From contig CAZIAD010000021.1 of assembly GCA_964537555.1 (NCBI GenBank), positions 1-54,522 of the forward strand: 54,522 nt of DNA, in the 5' to 3' direction. Below the pieces are notes generated by a model. The model was not told the DNA's origin, did not search any database, and saw only the letters and a program-made list of their open reading frames with translations. Made by a program: the position numbers and the translations under genes. Of this stretch, positions 8,743-16,953 are shown piece by piece (position 1 is the stretch's first letter; the number at the start of each line of letters is the position of its first letter). The DNA is from CAYRWR01 sp964537555 (GTDB lineage: Bacteria > Spirochaetota > Brevinematia > Brevinematales > CAYRWR01).

Positions 8743-10734
8743 TTATGGGGTTTTCTTTTTGAAATTAAAATATCGAAATGTAAAATAGGATGGGTATCCT
8801 TCCACATTCGCTTTAAGAGCCATATACTGAGACCCTTTTTCCCGAGGATTCACTCTGATGTATAATGTTACATTAGTTTGGCCTTTAATGTCAAGTTTTT
8901 TTGTGAAGGACTTATGCGGGCCTTCGATGTTGAGAGTGCTGCCCTGGATGCCGGACAGCTTTTCAGGGACGAAGGAAATAGTGTAGGGGATATCTATACT
9001 TTTATCAGAATCGCTATAATAAAAGGTCTTCTCAGGAAATTCCACTGAAAAGGGTATCTCAGCATTTTTAAAACGGTGGTAGGAAGCACTGGCCAGCCCG
9101 GTCATGAGCCATTCATAATAGCTGTAACCCTGGCGTCTTTTGGAGAAGAATGCCCTGTGTATGTCATGGATGAATACACCCCGGGACAAATAAGGGGCGT
9201 AACTTGCACCCTGGGTCAGGCGATAGTAGTATTCTTCTACCGGGTTTCTGTCTCCCAGAGACTTATTGACCACTGAATCGATCTGGTTCCCGGGGATGTA
9301 ATTGACTTTCTCCCGGGCCAGATAATCCCCCCACTGCTTATTCATGGCCTGGAACATCTGAGGGCTGGCTTCATAGAGCATCACAAAATCAGCCAGTACT
9401 CCCGCGTCCTGGAACATGATAGGGTCCTGCCCATGCTCAGAGCCATGATCCCAGCCCAGGGTAAATACCCAGGTAGGCTTGGTGAGGCCGGCTTCCCTGA
9501 TCACCCGGTATACAAAATCTGCCGTCTTATGGGCCTTCCATAACCTCCACTGCTTGACGGTGCTGCTCTTCTTCATGATCTGGCTCATCCACACGATTTT
9601 CTGGGCCTGGGAATAGTCTTTCCAGTTTGCAGGCAGAGCTATATTCATATCGATAGCAAATTCTTCAGCATTCTCGTAGCCCACATTTTCGCCGAAACGA
9701 ATGAAATCAAAACCGATCATATCTACATAGGGCAGGCTGTTAAAGTGCCGGGCTAAAGCGACAATGTCATTAAAGCGTTTAGGGTCGGTAAATGAGGTGA
9801 ACTTGGAAGTACTGGTATGGACTGTCCCGTTATTTCCCCGGCTTACCCCCATGGCGGAGGCGTATCCTGCCTTTTCCCAGCCCTGGGCAGGAGTGTAAAA
9901 GCACATGATATAAGCCCCGAATAGTTTTCCCTGGTCATGTATTTCTTTACCGATGCGTTCTACGTTTCTAAAGTGAGGACTGGCCCAGGGGTTTTGAGCA
10001 TCCACGCGGTCGTAACCCGAGGTCTGCCCTCCCAGCATCAGAAAGCCGTCCATTTCTCCATAGTCCATCCAGCTCTTCAGGCCTTCATTAAAAGTGACTT
10101 CTTCAGCATCAGGAGTTTTGATAGACTTTTCATATATAGGAAATTCCAGGTTCATAAGGGCATAGGATCGGTTAAATTTCACCGGATCTCTTCTGATATA
10201 GGAGAAATAGGTGCGGGCCAGGGCCTTTCCATCTATCCAGAGTACCGCGCTGTACCGGCTTACAGGTGTATGCCAGTCATAAAACCAGGAAGCAGTATAA
10301 TCCCCCTCCAGTCGGTGCAGGCTCAGGCTGGTGGGCCCTTCATAGGCGGGCAGAGCTTCATCTGCCTGGTGGACTGTGACCCGGCAGCGCTGAGGATCGA
10401 TCCCTCTTACCACAAAACGGGCTATTTCAAAGCGGTAATAGGCTGTCTGCCTGGAAAAAAAGGCGATATTCCGGGTCTCGGTGTCACTGATGCGCAGGGC
10501 CAGGGTATTAGTCTCTGGATTGAGGCTGTTTTTCTGCTTATAATGTGCTGCTGACCACTCATAGACAGGAGTATCCGCAAAATTATGTATAGTCCGTGGA
10601 ATATACTGGCTGTTGGTCTTTTCTTCATGCAGGGGGGGAGTGGAGGCATTGACATCAATGAAAATAAAAGCACTGAATATTATGACCAGGATAAACAGAT
10701 TGATCAAGATAGGGCGTAGGTATTTGTGTGACAT
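8743..10734 (-). CDS. Exported TIM-barrel-like protein, possibly a glycoside hydrolase relative
   Basis: 663 residues with an N-terminal signal anchor (about residues 8-30). Residues about 60-190 look like a beta-rich domain. Residues about 210-560 look like a (beta/alpha)8 barrel: strand-end motifs 'YVDMIGFDFIRFG', 'WVFTLGWDHGSEHGQD' and 'LADFVMLYEAS' carry the Asp/Glu/His expected at an active site, resembling the broad GHL (glycosidase-like) families. A short beta domain closes the protein (about 570-663). I cannot name a substrate or family with confidence. A GGAGG site precedes the ATG. The gene sits upstream of rho in the same direction with an 87-base gap, so the two could share transcripts. 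Confidence 0.65.
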   Translation of the reverse strand: MSHKYLRPILINLFILVIIFSAFIFIDVNASTPPLHEEKTNSQYIPRTIHNFADTPVYEWSAAHYKQKNSLNPETNTLALRISDTETRNIAFFSRQTAYYRFEIARFVVRGIDPQRCRVTVHQADEALPAYEGPTSLSLHRLEGDYTASWFYDWHTPVSRYSAVLWIDGKALARTYFSYIRRDPVKFNRSYALMNLEFPIYEKSIKTPDAEEVTFNEGLKSWMDYGEMDGFLMLGGQTSGYDRVDAQNPWASPHFRNVERIGKEIHDQGKLFGAYIMCFYTPAQGWEKAGYASAMGVSRGNNGTVHTSTSKFTSFTDPKRFNDIVALARHFNSLPYVDMIGFDFIRFGENVGYENAEEFAIDMNIALPANWKDYSQAQKIVWMSQIMKKSSTVKQWRLWKAHKTADFVYRVIREAGLTKPTWVFTLGWDHGSEHGQDPIMFQDAGVLADFVMLYEASPQMFQAMNKQWGDYLAREKVNYIPGNQIDSVVNKSLGDRNPVEEYYYRLTQGASYAPYLSRGVFIHDIHRAFFSKRRQGYSYYEWLMTGLASASYHRFKNAEIPFSVEFPEKTFYYSDSDKSIDIPYTISFVPEKLSGIQGSTLNIEGPHKSFTKKLDIKGQTNVTLYIRVNPREKGSQYMALKANVEGYPSYFTFRYFNFKKKTP

Positions 10735-10840
10735 GATTCCTCCGGACTCATTTCAGGAAAGGTATTTTTTTACCTGATATGATTATCGGAAGAATACACA
10801 GAGTTTGTATGCCTGGGCTTTAAAAATTTATGCGCCGCTC

Positions 10841-11596
10841 TTATTGCTTATTTTCATCAATGGTCTTCTGGTAGCGGTCAAATACGCTGAACGCCAGTTT
10901 TTCCTCCCAGGGACGATTGCTGTCCAGGGGGAGAGCTCTGCCTTTTTTGATCATTTCTTCTGCTTCAGCCCATTTCTTATGCTGTATGAGCATATAGGCA
11001 TTTAACTGGTATACTACACGGTAATTTTTGTTGTATTTATGGGCCATTAAAAAGTCAGAATAGGCTTTTTCATGATTTCCCACAGATATAGGGCGGCCGG
11101 GAGCCAGTCCGTAGACCTGGGCTCTGATGGCCCAGGGTATTCCCTGATAAAAAGCGGGATCTATTTTTATGACTTTGGTCATTTCCCGGGCCACATCATC
11201 AGCCATAAACAGGCTCTGCAGAACCCCGTTGGATTCAGCCCATAGAGCTGATGCTACTCCTAAAAGAAAATGTCCTTCCACACCCCCGGGATTTAACTCG
11301 GTAGCTTTGCGGGCGTACTGACGGGATTGGTTAAAATAGTATTTTCTGCTTTTTCTGTCACTGAGGTAAAAATCTCCATAGAAGTATAAGACACCGGCAT
11401 ACTGCCAGTTATATTCATAGGATTCGGGATCCTTCTCGATGTTTTCCTTGGCTTGTGAAAGAAGCTGCTGTATACCGGATTTTGAGTTTCTCATCAGTAT
11501 CAGCTTGTCATCAGAAAAAAGCTGCAGTCCTTCTGCAAAACTGAGAGAGGACAAGAACACTAAAGCCAGGATGAGGGTGAATTTTTTGATATTCAT
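10841..11596 (-). CDS. TatT-like periplasmic TPR protein
   Basis: 251 residues with a cleavable signal peptide (residues 1-21, ending SFA). The mature part is helical with TPR-type repeats: 'EGHFLLGVASALWAESNGVL', 'FYQGIPWAIRAQVYGLAPG' and 'RPISVGNHEKAYSDFLMAH'. The WAESNG and 'APGRPISVG' features resemble what I recall of the TRAP-associated TatT family (Treponema Tp0956 type), whose members bind ligands for TRAP transporters. No TRAP transporter genes lie in the window, so the partner is unknown. An AAGGAG site precedes the ATG. It lies 26 bases after the CCA-enzyme gene ends in transcription order. Confidence 0.7.
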   Translation of the reverse strand: MNIKKFTLILALVFLSSLSFAEGLQLFSDDKLILMRNSKSGIQQLLSQAKENIEKDPESYEYNWQYAGVLYFYGDFYLSDRKSRKYYFNQSRQYARKATELNPGGVEGHFLLGVASALWAESNGVLQSLFMADDVAREMTKVIKIDPAFYQGIPWAIRAQVYGLAPGRPISVGNHEKAYSDFLMAHKYNKNYRVVYQLNAYMLIQHKKWAEAEEMIKKGRALPLDSNRPWEEKLAFSVFDRYQKTIDENKQ

Positions 11597-11622
11597 GAGA
11601 GACTCCTTAAAAATTAAAACAT

Positions 11623-13053
11623 CTATATAGTATTATGTACATAGTTCCCGGATAATTCAAGTAGTTTTTCTTTTTGATTTAAATCGGGGTCATCCAGGAC
11701 CTGCTCCAGCAGATAATTCAGGATCTCTCCAATGATAGGGCCGGGCTTTAGATCAAAGGCCTGCATCAGATCCGAACCGTCAATGTTAAGATCAGTGACC
11801 TTGAGAGCAGAATCCCGTTCCATAATAGTATCTATCCTTTTTTTAAATACTTTCAGTATCTCTGCGTCCCCGTTGCGCATTCCGGAACCGATGCGGTCTG
11901 CCCGTCTCAGCCGGAACAGGTCTGACAGAGTATCCATATTTCCATCTATCTTTTTTAGAAAACGACGTACCGCTCCATCAGTCCAGTCATCGGTATAGTA
12001 AAACATATGCATTTTTACCAGCATCTTTACATAATTGAGGTCGTGATTGGAAAACTTCAGCCGGCGCATGATCTTGTATGCCATCTTTTCCCCGATCACT
12101 TCATGGTTGTAAAATACATTGCCATTACCGATCTTGAGGGCATATTCCTTGGCCCGGGCTTTGCCTATATCATGAAAAAGAGCCGCAAATCGTATCAGAG
12201 GCTGATTCCGGGGGCCGGCATCACAGGCATAGATATTATGATGATAGATATCGTATTTATGGAATTCATTCTGTTCAATATCATAGCCTTCCAGTAATTC
12301 CGGAATAAATATCTCCAATAATCCGGTGATACGCATATATTCCAGTCCGATGGAAGGCTGAGGGGCATACATCAGTTTAAACATCTCATCATGCACTCTT
12401 TCCATAGAGACAGTCCTGACCTTCTCCAGAGTGAGGGGGATGGCATCCAGGGTATGCTGATCAATACTGCACTCCAGCACAGCGGCAAAACGGCAGGCCC
12501 GTATGGGACGCAGGCCGTCTTCTGAAAACCTGTCTACCGGATCTCCCACGGTGCGGATGATGCGCTCCCTCAGATCCTTAAGGCCTTCAAAGGGGTCTAT
12601 CAGAGTCTGTTCCTGAATATTATAGGCCATGGCATTAATAGTAAAGTCACGGCGGGACAGGTCTTCGATTATCGAACGGGAAAAATTCACCTCATCCGGC
12701 CTTCTTCCGTCGGTATAGGCTCCATCGACCCGGTAAGTAGTGATCTCGTAGGGTTCATTGTCTATCATGAGTGTCACTGTCCCATGTTTGATCCCGGTGG
12801 GAATAGTGGTATAGCCTTTTTCCCGGAATATCTTCTGAACCTCTTCGGGCAGGGCATTGGTAGCAAAGTCATAATCCTTGATATGATTGATCTGAGAATT
12901 GTCGAGGAGCAGATCCCGTACCGCACCGCCCACCAGGTATACTTCGTATGCCCTGGCTCTCAGTATACTATCAATGGCCAATAGGGCAGGAGGTATCCGA
13001 CCCTGAAAAATATCTGCGGATATCGGTTCAGGCTTATTAGTTATCTTATTCAT
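11623..13053 (-). CDS. cca: CCA-adding tRNA nucleotidyltransferase / poly(A) polymerase family
   Basis: 476 residues of the class II nucleotidyltransferase family. The catalytic head has 'LVGGAVRDLLL' (residues 40-50) and the metal-binding pair in DYD (60-62), followed by 'RRDFTINAMAYN'. A later HD domain contains 'RFAALFHDIGKARAKEY'. The protein could add CCA to tRNAs or A-tails to RNA. Because both tRNA genes here lack encoded CCA, the organism needs a CCA enzyme and this is the candidate. No ribosome site is visible before the ATG. A TATAAT sits 4 bases upstream of it, so a leaderless transcript is possible. An alternative function as poly(A) polymerase (pcnB) cannot be excluded. Confidence 0.88.
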   Translation of the reverse strand: MNKITNKPEPISADIFQGRIPPALLAIDSILRARAYEVYLVGGAVRDLLLDNSQINHIKDYDFATNALPEEVQKIFREKGYTTIPTGIKHGTVTLMIDNEPYEITTYRVDGAYTDGRRPDEVNFSRSIIEDLSRRDFTINAMAYNIQEQTLIDPFEGLKDLRERIIRTVGDPVDRFSEDGLRPIRACRFAAVLECSIDQHTLDAIPLTLEKVRTVSMERVHDEMFKLMYAPQPSIGLEYMRITGLLEIFIPELLEGYDIEQNEFHKYDIYHHNIYACDAGPRNQPLIRFAALFHDIGKARAKEYALKIGNGNVFYNHEVIGEKMAYKIMRRLKFSNHDLNYVKMLVKMHMFYYTDDWTDGAVRRFLKKIDGNMDTLSDLFRLRRADRIGSGMRNGDAEILKVFKKRIDTIMERDSALKVTDLNIDGSDLMQAFDLKPGPIIGEILNYLLEQVLDDPDLNQKEKLLELSGNYVHNTI

Positions 13054-13108
13054 AATAATTATAGTTTATCTTATTTTGAGGATTAATTCTAGTATCAAAT
13101 GATTAGAT

Positions 13109-13810
13109 TTATTTTTTGTCCTGATCACTGAGCAGTACATAGAGAAGTTTATCATTAATGAGAGAATTAATATAAGCTGCTGTAGCCGGAGAAATATGTG
13201 AGAACTCCACGGCAAATCCCAGAGGAAGGTTTTTATTCATCTCACTGGTGGTACGTACAATCTTTCCTTCTACCAGGAATTTAAAATCAGTAAAGGCTAT
13301 CTCCAGCATAATAGTGTCATGTTTTAGGAGGTCCAGATTGGGGGTCTTGATGTAAGTACCTAGAATCGATAAAGAGATGATCTGTCCGGTCTCGGAGAGT
13401 TCCGGTTTTTCAGCATTATAAAAAGTAGCTCTTAAAGGCCACTCTATCCGGTTTGCCTTACGTCTGTTGGGGGCAGTATTGTTTAATACCTTAAGCAGGT
13501 CCATACGGGCATTTATGACTATTATATTGACAGTTTCACGGAAATCTTTTTGTATCTGATCGTAATTCTGGTCAGGCACCAGGATAATAGGCAGAAAATT
13601 ATTCATGTCCTGTATGATCTTAATAGTATGCTGGTATTCAGAACCGCTACCCTTGAAATGAAATATCAGATGACTCACATCAGGATTATCTACCATAAAT
13701 AATATAGCATCCCTGAGTCCGGAAGAATAATGGATCTGGTATTCAGTGTTGACACTTTGCATCATCTGATCATTGCTATGGTTAAAATTAAGGCAGATAA
13801 TCTTTTTCAC
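13109..13810 (-). CDS. PilZ-domain protein (probable cyclic di-GMP effector)
   Basis: 233 residues. Residues 1 to about 110 form an alpha/beta fold that resembles a response-regulator receiver but lacks a clear phosphorylation Asp. Residues about 115-225 are a PilZ domain: 'RRKANR' gives the RRxxxR motif. The usual second motif (D/N)xSxxG is present as 'SLSILG', so the first position is changed to Ser. The PilZ family binds cyclic di-GMP and controls motility, adhesion or secretion; the weakened second motif leaves binding open. A TCTCC/GGAGA site precedes the ATG and an extended -10 promoter lies just upstream. Confidence 0.75.
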   Translation of the reverse strand: MKKIICLNFNHSNDQMMQSVNTEYQIHYSSGLRDAILFMVDNPDVSHLIFHFKGSGSEYQHTIKIIQDMNNFLPIILVPDQNYDQIQKDFRETVNIIVINARMDLLKVLNNTAPNRRKANRIEWPLRATFYNAEKPELSETGQIISLSILGTYIKTPNLDLLKHDTIMLEIAFTDFKFLVEGKIVRTTSEMNKNLPLGFAVEFSHISPATAAYINSLINDKLLYVLLSDQDKK

Positions 13811-13833
13811 GCATTTCTCCTAAAATTCAAACT

Positions 13834-13842
13834 ATTATATCA
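13834..13842 (-). promoter_or_regulatory. Extended -10 promoter for the PilZ gene
   Basis: On the minus strand the spacer contains TGATATAAT, an extended -10 element with a perfect TATAAT, 24 bases before the ATG. No good -35 is visible. Confidence 0.45.
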
Positions 13843-13867
13843 TAAAAGACAGAATAGTGTAAAGTAA

Positions 13868-14350
13868 TCAGTTGTTTTTGGATTGAGAAACTTTATCAAT
13901 AAACTTTTCTTTATATTTTACCAGTACCTGTTCCGCTTTTTTATAGTCGCCAATCGACATATACAGAATAGACAATTTAGCTGGAACATCAAAATCCGCG
14001 AAAGGCTCGGGATGAGACCTTTTTTTCATGATCTTGTCATATCTGGACCGGGTAGCATCCATTTCTCCGGCTTCTTCGACCAGCTCATCAAAGGAACGGG
14101 GTAAGATGATACTGGGGTCATCTCTCTTTAAAAGATCCAGGTAGATATGAAACTCTTCCCGTGATTTGTCTATCCTATTCAGCTTTAGGTAAATATTGGC
14201 CAGTACTTCATGCACTTTGGGGTTTTCCCAGTTGTTTTCAGCCAGCCTGAGGAACATATCCAGAGCAGTCTCGTAATCACTTTTGTTATATTTTCCCGCG
14301 GCAGAATAAGTCAGAGATTCATATTGCTCCAGGGTCATGGATTTTTTCAT
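13868..14350 (-). CDS. Small TPR protein
   Basis: 160 residues, no signal peptide, helical throughout. TPR-like repeats are visible at about residues 10-45 ('KSDYETALDMFLRLAENNWE'), 46-75 ('VHEVLANIYLKLNRIDKSRE') and 120-150 ('LSILYMSIGDYKKAEQVLVK'). It is probably a cytoplasmic protein-protein interaction module. A GGAGG site precedes the ATG. It lies between glyQ and the PilZ gene on the same strand (70 bases from glyQ), so it may be read from the glyQ promoter. Confidence 0.75.
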   Translation of the reverse strand: MKKSMTLEQYESLTYSAAGKYNKSDYETALDMFLRLAENNWENPKVHEVLANIYLKLNRIDKSREEFHIYLDLLKRDDPSIILPRSFDELVEEAGEMDATRSRYDKIMKKRSHPEPFADFDVPAKLSILYMSIGDYKKAEQVLVKYKEKFIDKVSQSKNN

Positions 14351-14420
14351 GGACTACCTCCGTATTTCTCTATAGGATTATCGGAGTAATCTAAAAAAGA
14401 ATGAGTTTTTTAATCTGGCC

Positions 14421-15296
14421 TTAGGCTTGTTTTAACAAGGGAAATCCCAGTGATTCACGCTTATTGTAATAGGCCTGGGCTACTGCAGCCGCCATTTTAC
14501 GTACCCGCAGGATATAACTCTCTCTCTGGGTCACAGAGATGGCCCCCCGGGCATCCAGGATATTAAAGACGTGGGAACACTTCATGGTAAGGTCATAGGC
14601 CGGTAATACCGCATCATGTTCGATTGCATTAAAACATTCCTTTTCAAAGCTGTCAAACAGATTTTGATGCAGTCCGATATCGGCTATCTCAAAGTGGTAT
14701 TTGGAGAAATCCACTTCCAGCTCTTTATGCAGATTCCCGTAGGTAAACTGCTCATTCCACTGTATGTCAAAAATAGTGTCCACATTTTGAAGGTACATAG
14801 CTATTCTTTCTGATCCATAGGTGATCTCAGCCGGAACAGAAGTAAGATTCAGTCCGCCTACCTGCTGGAAATAGGTAAACTGGGTGATCTCCATGCCGTT
14901 GAGCCAGACTTCCCAACCCAGGCCCCAGGCGCCCAGAGTAGGTGATTCCCAGTCGTCATGCACAAACCGGATATCATGTTCTTCTGTGTTTAAACCCAGG
15001 TATCGCAGGCTCTCCAGGTAAAGGTCCTGTATATTATCAGGAGAAGGCTTCATGATGACCTGGAACTGGAAGTAGTAACCCAGGCGGTTGGGATTTTCTC
15101 CGTAACGGCCGTCTTTAGGCCTGCGGCTGGGCTCCACATAAGCTACATTCCAGGGCTCAGGTCCGATAGCCCTCAGAAAGGTATCAGGATTAAAAGTCCC
15201 GGCTCCTTTTTCCAGGTCATAGGATTCCCGGATGAGGCAGCCCTGGTTTCCCCAAAATTCTTTCAGTTTATGTATGATCTCCTGATAAGTCAGCAT
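14421..15296 (-). CDS. glyQ: Glycine-tRNA ligase alpha subunit
   Basis: GlyQ is the catalytic subunit of the bacterial alpha2beta2 glycyl-tRNA synthetase. Diagnostic blocks are 'FWGNQGCLI', 'GAGTFNPDTFLRAIGPEPW', 'AYVEPSRRPKDGRYGENPNR' and 'GLGWEVWLNGMEITQFTYFQ'. I chose the second ATG (15296) because GGAG lies 6 bases before it, while the first ATG (15308) has none. The product is then 291 residues, normal for the family. The beta-subunit gene glyS, usually next to glyQ, is not in the window; the following gene encodes a TPR protein. Confidence 0.95.
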   Translation of the reverse strand: MLTYQEIIHKLKEFWGNQGCLIRESYDLEKGAGTFNPDTFLRAIGPEPWNVAYVEPSRRPKDGRYGENPNRLGYYFQFQVIMKPSPDNIQDLYLESLRYLGLNTEEHDIRFVHDDWESPTLGAWGLGWEVWLNGMEITQFTYFQQVGGLNLTSVPAEITYGSERIAMYLQNVDTIFDIQWNEQFTYGNLHKELEVDFSKYHFEIADIGLHQNLFDSFEKECFNAIEHDAVLPAYDLTMKCSHVFNILDARGAISVTQRESYILRVRKMAAAVAQAYYNKRESLGFPLLKQA

Positions 15297-15323
15297 AGTT
15301 TTCTCCATTGATTAAGATGGATT

Positions 15324-15352
15324 ATTATAACTGGTTCAAACAGAATCCTCAA
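15324..15352 (-). promoter_or_regulatory. Promoter of glyQ
   Basis: On the minus strand TTGAGG, 17 bases, then TATAAT (-10 at 15329-15324). It lies 28 bases before the chosen glyQ start. No T-box leader is present in the short upstream region. Confidence 0.65.
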
Positions 15353-15386
15353 GTAGCAGCCTCTTTGCTTTAAGTCAGCCCGCGAT

Positions 15387-15415
15387 TTGCTTTTCACAGA
15401 TAAGATGTATATATT
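15387..15415 (+). promoter_or_regulatory. Promoter of msrA
   Basis: TTGCTT (15387-15392), a 17-base spacer and TATATT (15410-15415) lie 34 bases before the msrA start. Confidence 0.5.
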
Positions 15416-15449
15416 ATACCTGAATACTAGGAAATGACAGGAGGGCATT

Positions 15450-15995
15450 ATGCCGGGCAGTAATTATCACAAAGCTGTATTTGGAGGAGGCTGTTTCTGG
15501 TGTATGGTGCATCCATTCGAATCTTATAAAGGAGTGGTGTCTGTTACTTCAGGTTATACCGGGGGCAGCACGAAAGACCCCACCTATTCAGAAGTATGTA
15601 CCGGAAAGACCGGCCATGTAGAAGTTATAGAAGTGATCTATGATCCCGGAGTGATCAGCTATGAAAAGCTCCTGGATATCTTCTGGAGGCAGATAGACCC
15701 CACTGATGCAAAAGGGCAATTTGTAGACAGGGGCAGTCAGTACGCTTCAGTAATATTCTATAGTAATGAAGAGCAAAAAACCTTAGCGGAACAATCTAAA
15801 AAAGAACTGGATGCCTCAGGGATTTTCCCTTCCCCCGTGGTCACCGATATCAGGCCCCTGGATGTGTTCTATCCCGCAGAAGATTATCATCAGGATTATC
15901 ATAAAAAAAGCCCTCAAAGATACCAGTTCTACAGAATGGCATCAGGCAGGGATAACTTTCTGAAGAAAGTGTGGATCAGGCAGGAAAAAGCCTGA
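15450..15995 (+). CDS. msrA: Peptide-methionine (S)-S-oxide reductase MsrA
   Basis: MsrA repairs oxidised methionine (S-sulfoxide) in proteins. The 181-residue product has the catalytic 'GGCFWC' motif with nucleophile Cys15, the family block 'SGYTGGSTKDPTYSEVCTGK', 'HVEVIEVIYDP' and 'QFVDRGSQYASVIFY', and 'YHQDYHKKSP' near the C-terminus. It has no signal peptide, so it is cytoplasmic. No resolving cysteine pair is visible at the C-terminus. A GGAGG site precedes the ATG. No MsrB domain is fused or adjacent. Confidence 0.96.
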   Translation: MPGSNYHKAVFGGGCFWCMVHPFESYKGVVSVTSGYTGGSTKDPTYSEVCTGKTGHVEVIEVIYDPGVISYEKLLDIFWRQIDPTDAKGQFVDRGSQYASVIFYSNEEQKTLAEQSKKELDASGIFPSPVVTDIRPLDVFYPAEDYHQDYHKKSPQRYQFYRMASGRDNFLKKVWIRQEKA

Positions 15996-16114
15996 TAGCT
16001 CCTTCCGGACAAACGTGAATCTGTGTCTCAGGATCAGTAGGATAATATCTGCAAAAATATTTCCTGAATTTGAAGCTTTAGCTCATTTCAGTGTATAATA
16101 CTTCAGGAGCAGCC

Positions 16115-16945
16115 ATGAAGTATTCTAAATTGATCAAACGCCCCGGGACGCATTGGAGAAGCCAGATCCATGAGATCGTCTATGAAGCAGATACCCCGGG
16201 CGGGAAAGCCTTTGATGTAACCATCATCATGGCAATCATCATCAGTGTCACATTCAATATCCTGGACAGCGTGGAGTCTATCCATAATCTTATGGGTGAG
16301 GTTTTTATATGGGGGGAATGGTTTTTTACCTTCCTGTTTAGTATAGAATATATCTTAAGGCTGATCTCTCTCAAAAAACCCCTGAGGTATGCCATCTCTT
16401 TCTGGGGTATAATCGACCTGATCGCCGTACTGCCTTCCTTTCTGGGCCTGATGTGGGGGACTATACCTTCCCTGATCTTTATCCGGGTATTGAGACTGCT
16501 CAGGGTATTCCGTATATTTAAGCTGGGGCAGTTTGTGGAAGAAGCCATGCATCTGCGCAGAGCCATGAAAGCCAGCCTGCCCAAGATCATAGTGTTTCTG
16601 GGAGTAGTCATGACCATGATCATCATCATGGGTTCTGTCATGCACAGTGTAGAAGGGTCAGCCAATGGCTTTACCTCTATCCCTAAGGCGATGTACTGGA
16701 CCATTGTCACTATGACTACCGTGGGATACGGGGATATTGCTCCCCAGAGCCCCCTGGGGCAGTTTATCTCTTCATTGATCATGATTATGGGTTATGCCAT
16801 CATCGCTGTTCCTACCGGTATTGTGAGTGTGGAATTTGTAAGGACTAAAAAAGGGCAGGTGTCTACTCAGGCCTGTCCGGCCTGCGGCAAAGAGGGGCAT
16901 GACCCTGACGCAGTATACTGTAAGACCTGTGGAAATCAATTATAG
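16115..16945 (+). CDS. Voltage-gated potassium channel with C-terminal zinc ribbon
   Basis: 276 residues from the ATG at 16115, chosen over the one at 16091 because CAGGAG lies 5 bases upstream. Six membrane segments are visible. The fourth carries the voltage-sensor arginines ('FIRVLRLLRVFRIFK'). The pore loop has the K+ selectivity filter TVGYGD at about residues 202-207, followed by the last helix. The final 25 residues contain 'CPACGKEG' and 'CKTCG', a two-CxxC zinc ribbon on the cytoplasmic side. The channel part is an ordinary Kv-type bacterial family; the appended zinc ribbon is less common and might sense metal or redox state or promote assembly. It is co-directional with the downstream lipoprotein gene, 8 bases apart. 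Confidence 0.9.
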   Translation: MKYSKLIKRPGTHWRSQIHEIVYEADTPGGKAFDVTIIMAIIISVTFNILDSVESIHNLMGEVFIWGEWFFTFLFSIEYILRLISLKKPLRYAISFWGIIDLIAVLPSFLGLMWGTIPSLIFIRVLRLLRVFRIFKLGQFVEEAMHLRRAMKASLPKIIVFLGVVMTMIIIMGSVMHSVEGSANGFTSIPKAMYWTIVTMTTVGYGDIAPQSPLGQFISSLIMIMGYAIIAVPTGIVSVEFVRTKKGQVSTQACPACGKEGHDPDAVYCKTCGNQL

Positions 16946-16953
16946 GAGCCAAT

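Noticed and set aside
15297..15449. Possible T-box leader upstream of glyQ
   Set aside because: The promoter is only 28 bases from the start, leaving no room for a T-box structure; the tyrS leader is likewise too short.
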